A stretch of DNA of 64,000 nt from Biomphalaria glabrata (taxonomy: Eukaryota > Mollusca > Gastropoda > Planorbidae), in NCBI RefSeq assembly GCF_947242115.1, contig NW_026602919.1:124001-188000 (forward strand), given 5' to 3'. The notes beneath the pieces were generated by a model that saw only the letters and a program-made list of their open reading frames with translations, was not told where the DNA came from and made no database searches. Shown here in pieces: positions 25,696 through 36,645 of this stretch. Made by a program: the position numbers and the translations under genes. The stretch's first letter is position 1. Each line of letters starts with the position of its first letter.

Positions 25696-26141
25696 CAGCA
25701 ATGTATGGAAGTGAGACCTGGACACTGACAAAGACATCTGAAAATTTACTTAACACTTGGGAAAGAAAAATTCTTAGGAAAATCTATGGTGCCATACAGG
25801 ATGAAACAGGGTGGAGGACACGCACTAACCATGAGTTATATCAATTATATGAAGACCCACCAATAGTGAACGAAATAAAAAAGAACAGACTACATTGGGC
25901 AGGTCACCTTGAAAGAATGTCAGACAACAGAGGGGCGAAAATCGTATACAGGCAAAAACCAAAAGGCAGGCGACCCAAAGGCAGACCCCGAATGCGATGG
26001 ATAGATGACATGGAAGCAGATCTGAAGCAGCTAGGGGTTAGGGCGTGGAGACGAAAGGCCCAGGAGAGATCTGAATGGAAGGATGTGTTAAAGCAGGCCA
26101 GAGCCCTCCATGGGCTGTAGCGCCACTGGGATGGATGGATG
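25696..26141 (+). mobile_element. 5'-truncated LINE (RTE-like C-terminal region)
   Basis: An open frame at 25701-26120 encodes the C-terminal part of a non-LTR reverse transcriptase: YGSETWTLTK, then WERKILRKIYG, NRLHWAGHLERM, a basic GRRPKGRPRMRW stretch and an ALHGL end. It finishes with a GGATGGATGGATG tail. A 12-bp duplication, AAAATAAACCTT, flanks it (25684-25695 and 26142-26153). The intact frame points to a young insertion. Clade assignment is by motif memory only. It lies two bases from the target duplication of the SINE before it. Confidence 0.88.
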
Positions 26142-26574
26142 AAAATAAACCTTTGCTCTAATATTGTAATTCTTCTTATAATTATTATAATTTCCTAGAG
26201 CCTTAAGTTTCAAGAGATTCTAGACAAGTATGAGGATGTCCTCAACTTTTCTCGGACATTTTTAGATGTACTAGAAAATAGAGGAACACCATTGTATGAA
26301 TTTATATTTCATTTTTGGCATTGTAATAATTTATATGTAAGGCACTATTTTTTATAAAAAATTTCCTTCAGGTTAATAAAAAAAATATTATTATAAAAAA
26401 TGAGCTCATAATCATATCATGGCAGCTGCCAGCATCCAAATTTGAAAAAGGGGCAAAAAATTCAAAAGTAGTGTCCCTTCATAGTGTGCACTAAGAAATG
26501 TTTGTATGATGTAGCAGGTTTGCAGCAGTAGTATACTCTGAGGGAAAAAAAAAAGCTGCCCTGTCCACTAGCCC

Positions 26575-26720
26575 TGAATCAGAGGCATACAGATGTATGA
26601 ATTGTGGCAAAGTCTGCCGTTCTAGAATTGGCTTGATTAGCCACACCAGATTCTGCCCCGTCTCAAGATTAAGCCAAAACCAGTGACTCATTTGGGCGCA
26701 TCCATTGCTTTTTGAGACAA
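26575..26720 (+). mobile_element. LINE 3' end with Cys/His finger
   Basis: The plus strand encodes YRCMNCGKVCRSRIGLISH followed by TRFC, a zinc-finger-like end, a stop after LSQNQ, and a 3' end near TTTTTGAGAC. It resembles the finger at the end of the LINE piece at 56318-56740. 5' truncated. Confidence 0.7.
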
Positions 26721-26734
26721 AAAACCTGAAATTC

Positions 26735-27290
26735 TAGCCTGAATTGCACAGTCCACAACAGCCCTTTCAAAACTTAAAATAATATGGACAGACAAGGCAT
26801 AGCTCTCGGCACCAAAATCAGAATGATGCGTTCCCTGGTCATGGCCACATTTTTATATGCTTGTGAGTCTTGCATGCTAACTGCAGGCTTAGAGAAGAGG
26901 ATCCTAGCAATGGAATTGAGATGCTACAGAAGGATCCTAGGTATCACATTCAAAGATCGCATCACAAACCAAGAGATTAGAGACAAGGTTACAGCAGCAA
27001 TTGGACCCCATAATGACCTGCTAACTATCGTAAACAAAACATGATTAAAATATAAGGCCATATTCCAAGGTCTTTGGGGCTCGCAAAGACCTTCTTTCAG
27101 GAAAAAGTGCCAAGAAACAGAAGAAGAGGCAAACAGAAAAAGCGATGAGAAGACAACATAAAAGAATAGACAGGCCTGCCATTGAAAGAGGTTCTAACTA
27201 AGGCAAAAAGACAGAGGAATGGAGAAAGATGGTTGACAAATTTTGTGTGGTGCCCGAAGGGTCCAAGAGACTAAGGGATAGGTTAAGGTA
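26735..27290 (+). mobile_element. LINE fragment, RT C-terminal region
   Basis: It encodes ALSKLKIIW, then ALGTKIRMMRSLV, FLYACESCMLTAGLEKRI, MELRCYRRILGI and further decayed sequence to a VPEGSKRLRDR-like end near 27285. This is the usual tail of several invertebrate non-LTR elements. Frames break after 27044. Confidence 0.75.
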
Positions 27291-27299
27291 AAAAAGTAG

Positions 27300-28145
27300 A
27301 GTTTTATTGCTACTTACTACCCAAGCCTTCATTTTCTTTATTTCTTTCCTTTTAATGTTATGTGATGGTGGTTCTGCAATGGCAATTTACTTATAATTCT
27401 GCACTTTATGCAATTGTCAATAACATTTAGTTTCAGCAAGTTGTTGTTTTTTTTAATGTGTAGAGTTCTTGTATTGCAGTGACAAAGCTCTCTGTTTTAA
27501 GGTCATCCTACTAGTTAACATTTGTTCCTATTACACAAGGTTCAATGCTTGGCTTACCTCTCACTTGGGACAAATATTTATTGTTATTAATAGTAATATC
27601 TAATAATAGATTATAATTTTTTATCAGATCATTTAATTAATTTTTTTAAATCAGGAGAATTTTCTCACTTTTCAGTTAATCTTTAAAGTTTAGATTTAGC
27701 CAATGGTGTAGATGTGTCTTTAGTATTTTACAAACTTGATATGGTTTATATTTAGCAACTCTGCAGTTTTTTTTTTTATAATACATAAATACATTTTATC
27801 TCCTTCTGTGAGAAGATAAAAATTGCAAATCTGTTTTTTATGTTGCTTGCTAATTTTTACTAATTTTGTAATTATATATTTAATTTACTAAACCTTCTAC
27901 ATCACATTTTTTTGTATCAGACTATGATTAAATTTGTAGAAATGTAATAGATTTGTTCACTTAGCTTTACATTGGATAAAGATGACTTCTGCTGTTATCA
28001 AGTCTAAGACATAAACATGATTAATTCATCTCTTGGAACTGTTCTTTGAGGACAAAACTGAGAATAGCAACAAAATGTGACTTCCATTTCTCACATGGAT
28101 ATGTGACTGTTGAGATGATGATTGTGTTTAATATGGTGGATTATT
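27300..28145. other. AT-rich non-coding stretch
   Basis: Intronic-looking DNA within the TRPC interval. I searched it for a minus-strand S4-S5 exon and saw none. Confidence 0.4.
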
Positions 28146-28154
28146 GTCTCAAAA

Positions 28155-28256
28155 ACAGCAGTGCTGAACAACTGAAGAGAACAGCACACTATTTTTCCTT
28201 GGCACAGTTTGCAAAGACCTCAAAGATCAGTCGCAAAAAGCTGTCTAGAAGAAGAA
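28155..28256 (+). mobile_element. Very short I-clade (Nimbus-like) LINE 3' end
   Basis: About 100 bases match the last coding residues and GAAGAAGAAG tail of the element at 58195-62934. A 9-bp duplication, GTCTCAAAA, flanks it (28146-28154 and 28257-28265), showing a separate, strongly 5'-truncated insertion. Confidence 0.85.
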
Positions 28257-28299
28257 GTCTCAAAACCATAAGCTTGGCTGGTCCTTATAGATTTTAACC

Positions 28300-28995
28300 T
28301 TTGGAAAATAGCCCAGCCTTTCTTATTTAGCATGCTACATCATGATAGGCATCTCCATCATTTGCTATGATGCTGCCTAGGTATGTGAACTTATCTAGCT
28401 GTTCAAACTTTGAGTGACCAATTTGATGGGGGCAACAGTTGCCTGATATCCTGGTTGCATAATTTTAGTTTTATCCAAGTTTATGTGGAGGCCAATTTTG
28501 GGTGCCTCTCTATCTAGGCTCTCCATCATTTCTTGGCCCAGTAGTGCAATGTCATCTGCGAAGTCAAAGTCCATCATTCAATTCCCTGAAATACTGAAGG
28601 CAGTCTGGATCATTGCTCTCCTCATTATGTACTGGATGGCAAGAAGGAAGAGGAAGGAATACAATATTCACCCATCTCAATGTTAAAGAACTCTGTTGTT
28701 CCTTCTTGTTTTAATGCAGCAGCTAAATTGGCTGATGAGATGTTGAAGGCATTGGATGAATTTTTAGGGATGACATATTCTCTATTTCCATAGCCATTTT
28801 CAATGGATACTATCAAATGCTTGTTTGAAATCTACAAAACTGATCATTAGCCATTGTTTGCATTCAAGACTTTGTTCTATAATGTTTCGTAGAATGAAAA
28901 TCTTTTCAGCACATGATCTGCCTCTTTGGAAGACTGCTTGCTCTTTTCTGATCTCGTCCACAGCCTGTTGAAGTCACCTCTTTTCAGCACTATTC
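28300..28995 (-). mobile_element. LINE reverse transcriptase fragment
   Basis: The minus strand encodes QRGRSCAEKIFILRN, SFVDFKQAFDSIH (motif A with the catalytic D) and FADDIALLG (motif C), then NLDKTKIM. These lie in the order expected for a non-LTR RT, but the frame is broken between motifs and the region between A and C is shortened. Confidence 0.78.
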
Positions 28996-29350
28996 AGTTG
29001 AGATGACTACAATATATGAAAGAATGTTGAATGGCTTTTATAATTAGCCTTAACCCTAAAACCTCGGTATTTAATACAAGTCACAAAATTAGTGTTTATG
29101 GTTAACCCGTTTAACTCTAGAAACAGGTCTTAACAAGCCTCAATTTATTGGCTGTCAACACAACAAGTCCTGAGACATTTATTGAATTTCTTTTTCCCAA
29201 TATATTCTTGATCCCTTAACATTTACTTTACTGAAAGTGTTTTGAAGGATATGAAGAATTAAAAAAAAAGTTTTCTGATCAAAAAATGCATGGAAAAAAA
29301 AGACTAGAAGGACAATATCAGTTTCAATTTGAACAGAGTGAAGCATTAAA

Positions 29351-29478
29351 TTCAGATCTACAACAGCTTGGGGTTAGGGCTTGGAGACAAAAGGCCCAGG
29401 AGAGATCGGAATAAAGGGTTGTGTTTAAGCAAGCCAGAGCCCTCCATGGGCTGTAGTGCCACTGAGATTGATGGATGG
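29351..29478 (+). mobile_element. LINE 3' end (same family as 25696-26141)
   Basis: It repeats the coding end (GGGGTTAGGGCTTGGAGAC, GCCCTCCATGGGCTGTAG) and a shortened GATGGATGG tail. It has diverged and carries stops. Confidence 0.85.
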
Positions 29479-30048
29479 AAGCATTTCATTTCTATCAGAA
29501 GGAGGGAAAATAAACAAAACTACTAAGACATAAGCTCTCCTTTTTCATTGTGCCTAGATAGCAATTTACTCCTTCCACATTGGAAACATGAGCACAAAAG
29601 AGACTTCATTAGAACTACATGCAAATGTATGCATTTTAAAACAAGCACTGTAAAGAAGACTCATGCAACCCTCTGCATGGGGATGTCTCTAAGCTGAACT
29701 GTCCAAGGATATTTTTCCACCTACTGGATACAGAATGTTTTATGACAATTCTGTATATTTCAACAGCCAGACAGGTGCTTGAATTTGTTTTAACAATTTA
29801 AAAATAGTTAAAAACATTTACAGCCATCTAATTTTTAAATGGTCAAAATATAAACTATAACATTTTTTCAGTGTAAACCTAACAATTTATTGTTAATAAT
29901 AGTAGATCTTTTTTATATATTTTGATTGAAAATGTTTTTTAAAATTGTTATCTTTGTCATGATGTATTCATTTTTCTTTTTTTAGGGCATGACATTTTTT
30001 TTTTGTTGCCCATTTTCACTGAGAAAGTCAATAAGTTCAAATATTTAC
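29479..30048. other. TRPC intron sequence
   Basis: AT-rich and non-coding. It ends at the donor site (GGTAAATATT on the minus strand) of the TRPC exon at 30049-30231. Confidence 0.5.
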
Positions 30049-30231
30049 CTTCACAGTGAATCAGTTGGTTGTCAGCAAAGTATCCATTGGTTTTTGTATA
30101 GATCACACCTTCAGTGGAGTAGCCAGCAGTATACAAAGCCAACATGGTGATGTCCATGTAGTTCCACATCTGAGAGAAGTAACCTTTCACACCTTCCTCC
30201 CATAACTGTTTGCACTCAGCCCAGAACATAC
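30049..30231 (-). CDS. TRPC channel exon: S2 end to S3 region
   Basis: The minus-strand exon runs from a CCAG acceptor to an AAG|GTAAAT donor. With the upstream exon it reads VLGMFWAECKQLWEEG, then MWNYMDITMLALYTAGYS and a polar loop ending NQLIHCEG. Vertebrate TRPC proteins have VIGMIWAECKEIW, LWNMLDFGMLAIF and a DPQIISEG end at the same places, so the identification is firm. The exon joins the one at 30679-30852 in phase (one base plus two bases make the G codon of VLG). It would form the S2-S3 part of a plasma-membrane cation channel. The next conserved block (S4-S5) should follow directly after CEG but is not visible before the pore exon at 24554. Confidence 0.9.
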
Positions 30232-30678
30232 CTGGACATACTAACATCGCTGATTATACTGATAAAAAGTACATCAAAAATATCATTGGGAATTTTAAAA
30301 TAAATATGTGCCTAACCTCAACCCCTACAAAGCTGGATATGCAAATATAACTGATTATACCTATCCCAGGATATTCACATTGGTAATTACATTTAGCCTG
30401 GTATAATTGGATATACAAATATAAATAATTGGTACTCAGCTAAAAGCCTAACTGTAAATACTTGGAAATACAATTATAAGAAATAAGATCTTACTTATAA
30501 GAATTTGATTTCACAAATAAAAATAGCAACCTGGCTCTTTCAGATTGTTATTGACCCAAGTTTAAACCCTTCCTGAAGTCATCCACTGCAGAACTGCAAG
30601 ACGTTTGTGTTAAACCATAATATTTATTTATGAAAGAACATATGAAGCTTAAAATTTCATAAAATCTAGAAAACTCAC

Positions 30679-30852
30679 CTAATACATAAAACATAATCAT
30701 TCCATTCACAACTCCTTCAATGCCTTTAAATAAATGTACACTTTGAAATGAAGACATAACTGAGTTCTTATAAACAGCAGCTCCAAGAATGCAGTATAGA
30801 AACAAATATAATTTGTACATTTCATGAATGGTGTTTTTTAATTTTTTCAAAT
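30679..30852 (-). CDS. TRPC channel exon: S1 to start of S2
   Basis: The exon begins after a TTTTTTTTCAG acceptor and ends at TTAG|GTGAGT, 174 bases, minus strand. It encodes LKKLKNTIHEMYKLYLFLYC leading into an ILGAAVY hydrophobic segment (S1). A short extracellular loop follows, then GMIMFYVLG, the start of S2. Alignment with TRPC S1-S2 by eye is moderate, but phase and order with the next exon at 30231 are exact. It has no internal stop. The acceptor lies 72 bases from a LINE insertion in the upstream intron. TRPC channels carry N-terminal ankyrin repeats; none are visible in the window. Confidence 0.82.
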
Positions 30853-30923
30853 CTGAAAAAAAAAAGGAGGTAAAAATGTTTTCTTAAAAGATACCTAATA
30901 AAATTGTAAAAAGAAAAAAAAAA

Positions 30924-32359
30924 TTCATCATCATCATCATCAAACTCCATTTGAGTGAGGGCTTGAGAGGCTCAAATCCTCTCTTGCAAAAACCCTGGAC
31001 AGAAACCCTGCTGTCTTGCGAAGTGCATACATGTCGCCATACAGTCGAGAATTTTTGGTTTCCCAGATCTGTTGAGACGGAGATCAGCAAGTCTGGGGCA
31101 GTCAAACAGAATATGAGGCACGGTTTCCTCTTCTTCCCCGCAGTGGATGCACCATGAATCAAAATTTGGCCATAGCCCTGAGAAATATGAGCCAAAAGGA
31201 CAATGGCCTGTCCTGCACTGTGCTATAATAGCTTGCTCAGACCTGGACAGTCTCCACCATGGGGAAGTGTGGTCAGGGCGTCTCATGCGCTCCCAGACTC
31301 CACAGGCTTTTTGAGACTTGTCCCAGCACTCAAACCACTTTTCCATTTCTGTTTTTTGAATTATAGCCAGAGCATGATGAAAACTTACAGCCTGTTCAGT
31401 GGGTGGAATTTGCCCTCCCTGGTGGGCCAAGGAGTCTGCAATAGTGGAAAAGCTGGCATCCACAAAGTGGGGAGCCCGAGCAGACATGCTCCAATCACTG
31501 TATTTAGGAGCAGTCCGTTCACAGACTACAGCCTAGCTGTGCAAATTTATGGCTCTAGGACTGCTCTTGAACAACTTGATAAAATACAGTGCCAAGCACT
31601 AAGATTTGTCTGTGGAAACTTAAGGACAAGTCCAGTAAATGCGGCTGAAATAATGGCTAATGTAGGTCCACTAAACCTTAGGAGGGAAAGGTCAGTACTG
31701 ACCTGCTTTGAGCGGTATAAAAGGCTGGATGAATACCTCCCAGCTAGAAAACTAGTGGATGGTTGGAGATACAGAAGACGTATTCAGATGCTGGCCTCTC
31801 CACCAACTGACAAAACATTCAACGTTTTCATCCCCTTCCTCCTTGGTGTCGCCCAACGACCCCAGACATACGTTTGAAACTAGTAGACCCTAATATACGT
31901 TTGAAACTAGTAGACCCTAATGCCACTAAGCTAAGTCGTTCATCTAAAGACCTTCAAATTCTAGCATTGGAGACCATTAATACCTTCAAGCTCAGTGCTA
32001 TTTTTGCATTCACTGATGGGTCGGCATCGATAGATTCTGAAAGAGCAGGCTATGGAGCCTACATCGACTTTCTTGGCTCTCACTCAGTCAAAATCTTTGG
32101 TCCATGTGGTAGTGTTTGCAGTTTCAATGCGGAGACTATGGCAGTCTGTGAAGCCTTAAAAGTCATTGACTTTAACTCGGCGAGGGACAATTGAGGGCAA
32201 CACAGATTGTTGGGGTCACTGACTCAAAATCTGTACTACAGGCTTTGCAAAGCCCCGAACCATGGCCTCCCAATATCGACACTGTCATCATGGCTTCACA
32301 CAACATAAAACAACGCTATGGCACCCCTGTAATAATGCAGTGGGTACAGAGTCACATAG
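30924..32359. mobile_element. 5'-inverted (twin-primed) I-like LINE in a TRPC intron
   Basis: The 3' part is on the minus strand. 31487-30972 encodes the C-terminal region with ADSLAHQGG and the CIHCGEEEETVPHILFDC cysteine/histidine cluster, and then a (GAT)n tail. The 5' part is on the plus strand from about 31470. It encodes the post-RT region (QLDKIQCQALRFVCGNLRTS) and RNase H (FTDGSASIDSE, FNAETMAVCEAL, VTDSKSVLQAL, IMQWVQSH), with two frame breaks, and stops just before the GNE..AD motif that opens the minus part. A duplication of about 20 bp with 18 matches (TTGTAAAAA-type) flanks the whole unit at 30904-30923 and 32360-32379. One insertion with internal inversion explains this; two independent inserts would not share these flanks. 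Confidence 0.85.
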
Positions 32360-32379
32360 TTGTAAAAAAAATAAAAAAA

Positions 32380-33403
32380 TATTAAGAAATTATATTTAGA
32401 AACTGAGTTGTCCTTAAAACATAATAAGAATTATTTCCTACGAGAAAAAAAAAGCCTATCATGAAAATTACAAAAAATGTAGCATTTTTTAAATTTTCAG
32501 AATAATACATTTTCAAAATATATTTTCTTTTAAATTATGATTACTAGAACCTAATTTAAGGCCTACAATAATTATTTTTAGTATTATTTGAGCAAAGATC
32601 AACACTAATCATGTATATATGAATTGTCCTAATTTAATAGATTTTCTTCTTGGAACATATGTTTAAGACTAAGATACCTGCTTTCATACATCACAAAGCT
32701 CTGCATACAGTACAGTATCTTATAAGTTTGTTCTCTACATTTAATTTTTTTTTTTTTTACTTCTGTTTGTAATAAATAAAAATAATGAAGTAAATTGTCT
32801 TTAAACCCAAAGATTAAGAAAATATTCCATAGTAATAGTGATTTTAAAATGTTTTATCTGAACTCATGCAGATAAAGCTGCATTGGGGGTGGCTGTACTA
32901 CTTAAACAGTGTTAACATTTTAAGCTTTAATACAATGAATAACAAAAAAAAATAACTACACACATACTGCAGGTCAAGATACAGACACAAATATAAACAA
33001 ACACTAGGGGCAACAATTGATATTTATAACAAACATATTTATGAAAGTAGAGTGAGTACAGAGGAATGAGTGAGAAATGTAAAAGTTTTGCTGTTAAACA
33101 AACCAAGAGGTGATGGGAGCTTTACATGGATGCACCAATATTAGAAACTTGTCTTGGATAAAAATGGCTATTAGATATGAACAGAAAAAAAGTAATTAGT
33201 ACTTACTTCTTTTTTTTTTTTTTTTGTACTATTAAGTTAAGTTAATTTTATTGTAGGTTTTGTTTTGGTAAAAAAAAATGTTTATAAACTATTTCATATG
33301 AATTTGTTGACTGGTTAAATTAGGAAACAAATGGTTACTGGTAAAAATACTTATATATTTATTTATTTGAAAATTTAATGAGTAACCTTTTATATATATG
33401 TGA
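32380..33403. other. AT-rich intron or intergenic DNA
   Basis: Poly-T and poly-A runs, no exon or element recognised. Confidence 0.45.
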
Positions 33404-33411
33404 CACATGCT

Positions 33412-33995
33412 CAGGGGTGGACTGGGTATCAAAACCAGCCCGGGCATTTCTAAATCATCCGGCCCATAAATTGTATATTATATGATGGGCATCCAGTTCT
33501 AGGTCTACCTGTCTTCAAAATCATTGTTAAATTGATAATGACATAATGTATCGATAGATGTACACATGCTTAAAGTGAACACTATGTCCTTATAAGGAAT
33601 AAAGGCTTTATGTTGCTTTTTAATGGTAAAGTGTATCTAGACTCTAGGCCCTAAAAGGAAGAAGCTCTATCGATGTAGGCTATTACATTATTTCGGAAAA
33701 TGTGTTTAGATTAAATTACTAGGCCTTAGTAGAGTCTGTAAAAGATTTTTAAGGAAATACTTCGCTCAGAGGACCAGTCACATGAAAAAGGAATACTATG
33801 AAAAATGTAACAATTTAATATTCAAATATTGGCATCCATGTGGCCTTTATAGCCTTTATTATCTTATAAAATACAGACAAGACATGTGTGGTGATGATTT
33901 CAAAAAAGAAGATACTTACTGTAGTCCTACCAGCCCATTTGGATACCGGCCCACTGGGCATTTGCCTGAATGCCCGTATAGCCAGTCCGCCCCTG
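33412..33995. mobile_element. Non-autonomous hAT element (MITE)
   Basis: The ends are inverted repeats starting CAGGGGTGGACTGG on the left and CAGGGGCGGACTGG on the right (13 of 14 matching), with further similarity inside (GGGCATT, CCGGCCC). An exact 8-bp duplication, CACATGCT, flanks it at 33404-33411 and 33996-34003, the hAT length. No transposase is encoded; the 80-codon frame at its right edge is incidental. Confidence 0.9.
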
Positions 33996-34179
33996 CACAT
34001 GCTACAAATGCTTATTCACATTAGATGATTTAATTTAATGATTGTACTTTTTTTTTATTTCATAGTTTATTTATTTCACATCTCATTGCAAATGCCAAGA
34101 TTGAAGATCATTTAGCCAGCATGTGGTATGCTGGTGCTTCTTGGTTTCAGCATCAAGGCTTTCCTATTAAGCTTGTAAT

Positions 34180-34450
34180 ATATAATCTAGATCTAGACTC
34201 TAGTAATAGTAATATCATCTAGTCTAGAACTATTCTATCTAGATCTATATCTATCTAATTTCTAAATCTTGGAAATCGGTCTTCATTTTCAGAAAAAAAA
34301 AATGATCTTTAGTCTTTAAAGTTTAGAAATATTACAATCCCATTTCGCGGAATTTAAATAGTTAAATAGATCTAGAAGAGGCTAGATCTATTAATCACAG
34401 AACTTCGGAAATTTTTCACTCAAATCTAATCTATGATATAATCAAAAGTT
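34180..34450. repeat. AGATCT/TCTAGA-rich tract
   Basis: Dense TCTAGATC, ATCTAGAT and related palindromic words without a fixed period. The same composition recurs at 37640-37787, 38300-38370, 44500-45100, 48600-49333 and 51400-51500. Confidence 0.75.
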
Positions 34451-35732
34451 TATTGCCTTTTAGTTTCCATGGAGATAACAAAAAATGTCATGTTTCGACA
34501 ATCTAGATTATGTAGGTCTGTGATCTTACCCTTTACCTTTTTTGACTTCAGATTTTCTCATTATAAGGAGATGTGAGTTCAGAACTAAGACCTATATATA
34601 TTTATTGTATCATATGTCTGTGGTTCAGAAGCTCGAAATGCAGAAAATAAATTTAAAAAATAAAAAAATGTAGCTGGTGGCCCCCCCCCCCCCTCTTCTC
34701 GTACCCTACTGGGTGGATACTTTAGAGATTGTTTAGGCTAAATCTGTTTTTTTTTTGTTTTTAAGTAGGCCCTATATTTTTTCAATCATTGCTAAATTTA
34801 TGTATTATCAAAATACAAAATACGCGTAGGACGTAATCATCTTCTTTTTTTAAGTAACGTCTGTATTATAAAAGATAAGAAGATTATAAATGTCTTGTAA
34901 AATTATTAAAATCACTTGCGTCCCCATTCTACTGCAGATTGTCCCTAGCTTTATTCACGCCTGTAATGAAAATTACATCTCTCTTCTTTAATTCAGAAAA
35001 TCTTTTTAATAAGAATAACTAACATACTATTCAAAGATTAAAGTCAATTCAGCTAATCACAAATCAAGTCTCTTGGGTTTGTTAACTATTCTGAGTGTTA
35101 CGTAAGTTTTTTTAATGTCAGAAATGCATATTTTCAGATGATAAACCGTAGGCCTACTCGCGTATTTTCGTGTCCATTTGCGTACAAAATACGCAAGATG
35201 CGTACTTATAGGCAACTCTTCTTTTAGGTCAGTGACACGCCGGGTACGCTATTCTCTGCCTCACCGTGGCAGTAGGACGTGGAAACAATCGCTAGTGGAC
35301 GTAATTACACTAAATGAGTATCAACACAAGACTCTTGTGGAAGGGTCTAATCTCCAAGGGAATATCGATAATAACCCAGGCACCGTTCCACAAGAAACAG
35401 TAGTTACACCAAAGGCGAGTCCTGCACGGTTAGCTTGATAAAACATAGAAAAATGGTGGGGATTCCCGGTGTGCTCGTCCTTCGGCCATGTATTCTAGTT
35501 CATGCACCGGAGTGCCCGACACATTTTTTATATAGACATTGACTTGGACCTCATCCAGACATAGCAGTTTGTTCGATCAGACTTGTTCGTAGAAAAAAAA
35601 AGATGCTGCGTTTGACTTGATACATTGTTAGCTGCAATTTGCGTTAAGTGGGTGCGTGAGTGTGTGTTTACTCGAGCTACTTATCAGCACCAACATTTGT
35701 GGAGCTTTTATTGAAGCTTAGCTCAACACTAA
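34451..35732. other. Intergenic DNA, locally richer in CpG
   Basis: A short Jockey-like LINE 3' terminus lies at about 34800-34885 (TACGCGTAGGACGTAATCAT). A C run sits near 34681. Bases 35100-35480 hold more CG dinucleotides than the surroundings and an 86-codon plus frame (35178-35438) with no recognisable motif. I do not call it a gene. Confidence 0.4.
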
Positions 35733-35864
35733 CTGGAATGTGTTGCTGAGAGGCCAAAACCGATTGGCTACGGCTTGGCTAGCTAACATGGGGGGCTCGA
35801 GTACGAATCCCGACTTAAGCGGAGTTGTGTTTACTGATAAACACGGGAAAGAGAATGGACCATA
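35733..35864 (+). mobile_element. SINE family C copy leading into a minisatellite
   Basis: The head CTGAGAGGCC, GGGGGGCTCGAGTACGAATC and the body GAGTTGTGTTTACTGA agree with 21180-21400. Its 3' part, GACCATAGTGCACACTGAGC, runs directly into the 39-bp array. Confidence 0.85.
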
Positions 35865-36645
35865 GTGCACACTGAGCATGCTGTAAGCAATTACATCAAG
35901 TTGGTGCACACTGAGCATGCTGTAAGCAATTACATCAAGTTAGTGCACACTGAGCATGCTGTAAGCAATTACATCAAGTTGGTGCACACTGAGCATGCTG
36001 TAAGCAATTACATCAAGTTGGTGCACACTGAGCATGCTGTAAGCAATTACATCAAGTTAGTGCACACTGAGCATGCTGTAAGCAATTACATCAAGTTGGT
36101 GCACACTGAGCATGCTGTAAGCAATTACATCAAGTTGGTGCACACTGAGCATGCTGTAAGCAATTACATCAAGTTAGTGCACACTGAGCATGCTGTAAGC
36201 AATTACATCAAGTTGGTGCACACTGAGCATGCTGTAAGCAATTACATCAAGTTAGTGCACACTGAGCATGCTGTAAGCAATTACATCAAGTTAGTGCACA
36301 CTGAGCATGCTGTAAGCAATTACATCAAGTTAGTGCACACTGAGCATGCTGTAAGCAATTACATCAATTAGTGCACACTGAGCATGCTGTAAGCAATTAC
36401 ATCAAGTTAGTGCACACTGAGCATGCTGTAAGCAATTACATCAAGTTAGTGCACACTGAGCATGCTGTAAGCAATTACATCAAGTTAGTGCACACTGAGC
36501 ATGCTGTAAGCAATTACATCAAGTTAGTGCACACTGAGCATGCTGTAAGCAATTACATCAAGTTAGTGCACACTGAGCATGCTGTAAGCAATTACATCAA
36601 GTTAGTGCACACTGAGCATGCTGTAAGCAATTACATCAAGTTAGT
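35865..36645. repeat. 39-bp minisatellite derived from a SINE C tail, about 20 units
   Basis: The unit reads GTGCACACTGAGCATGCTGT then AAGCAATTACATCAAGTTR. All units are nearly identical. One near 36367 lacks a base, which splits the open frame in two. Because 39 is a multiple of three, the array reads as a 13-residue repeat, HTEHAVSNYIKLV. The unit is the 3' end of SINE family C (compare GACCATAGCGCTCTGAGCAT at 48888), so it arose by amplification of a SINE tail. Confidence 0.95.

Noticed and set aside
31178-31487. Host gene encoding a Cys/His protein
   Set aside because: It is the C-terminal region of the inverted LINE copy and matches the domain order of that family.
35865-36645. CRISPR-like array
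   Set aside because: There are no variable spacers, the units are contiguous, and the genome is eukaryotic.
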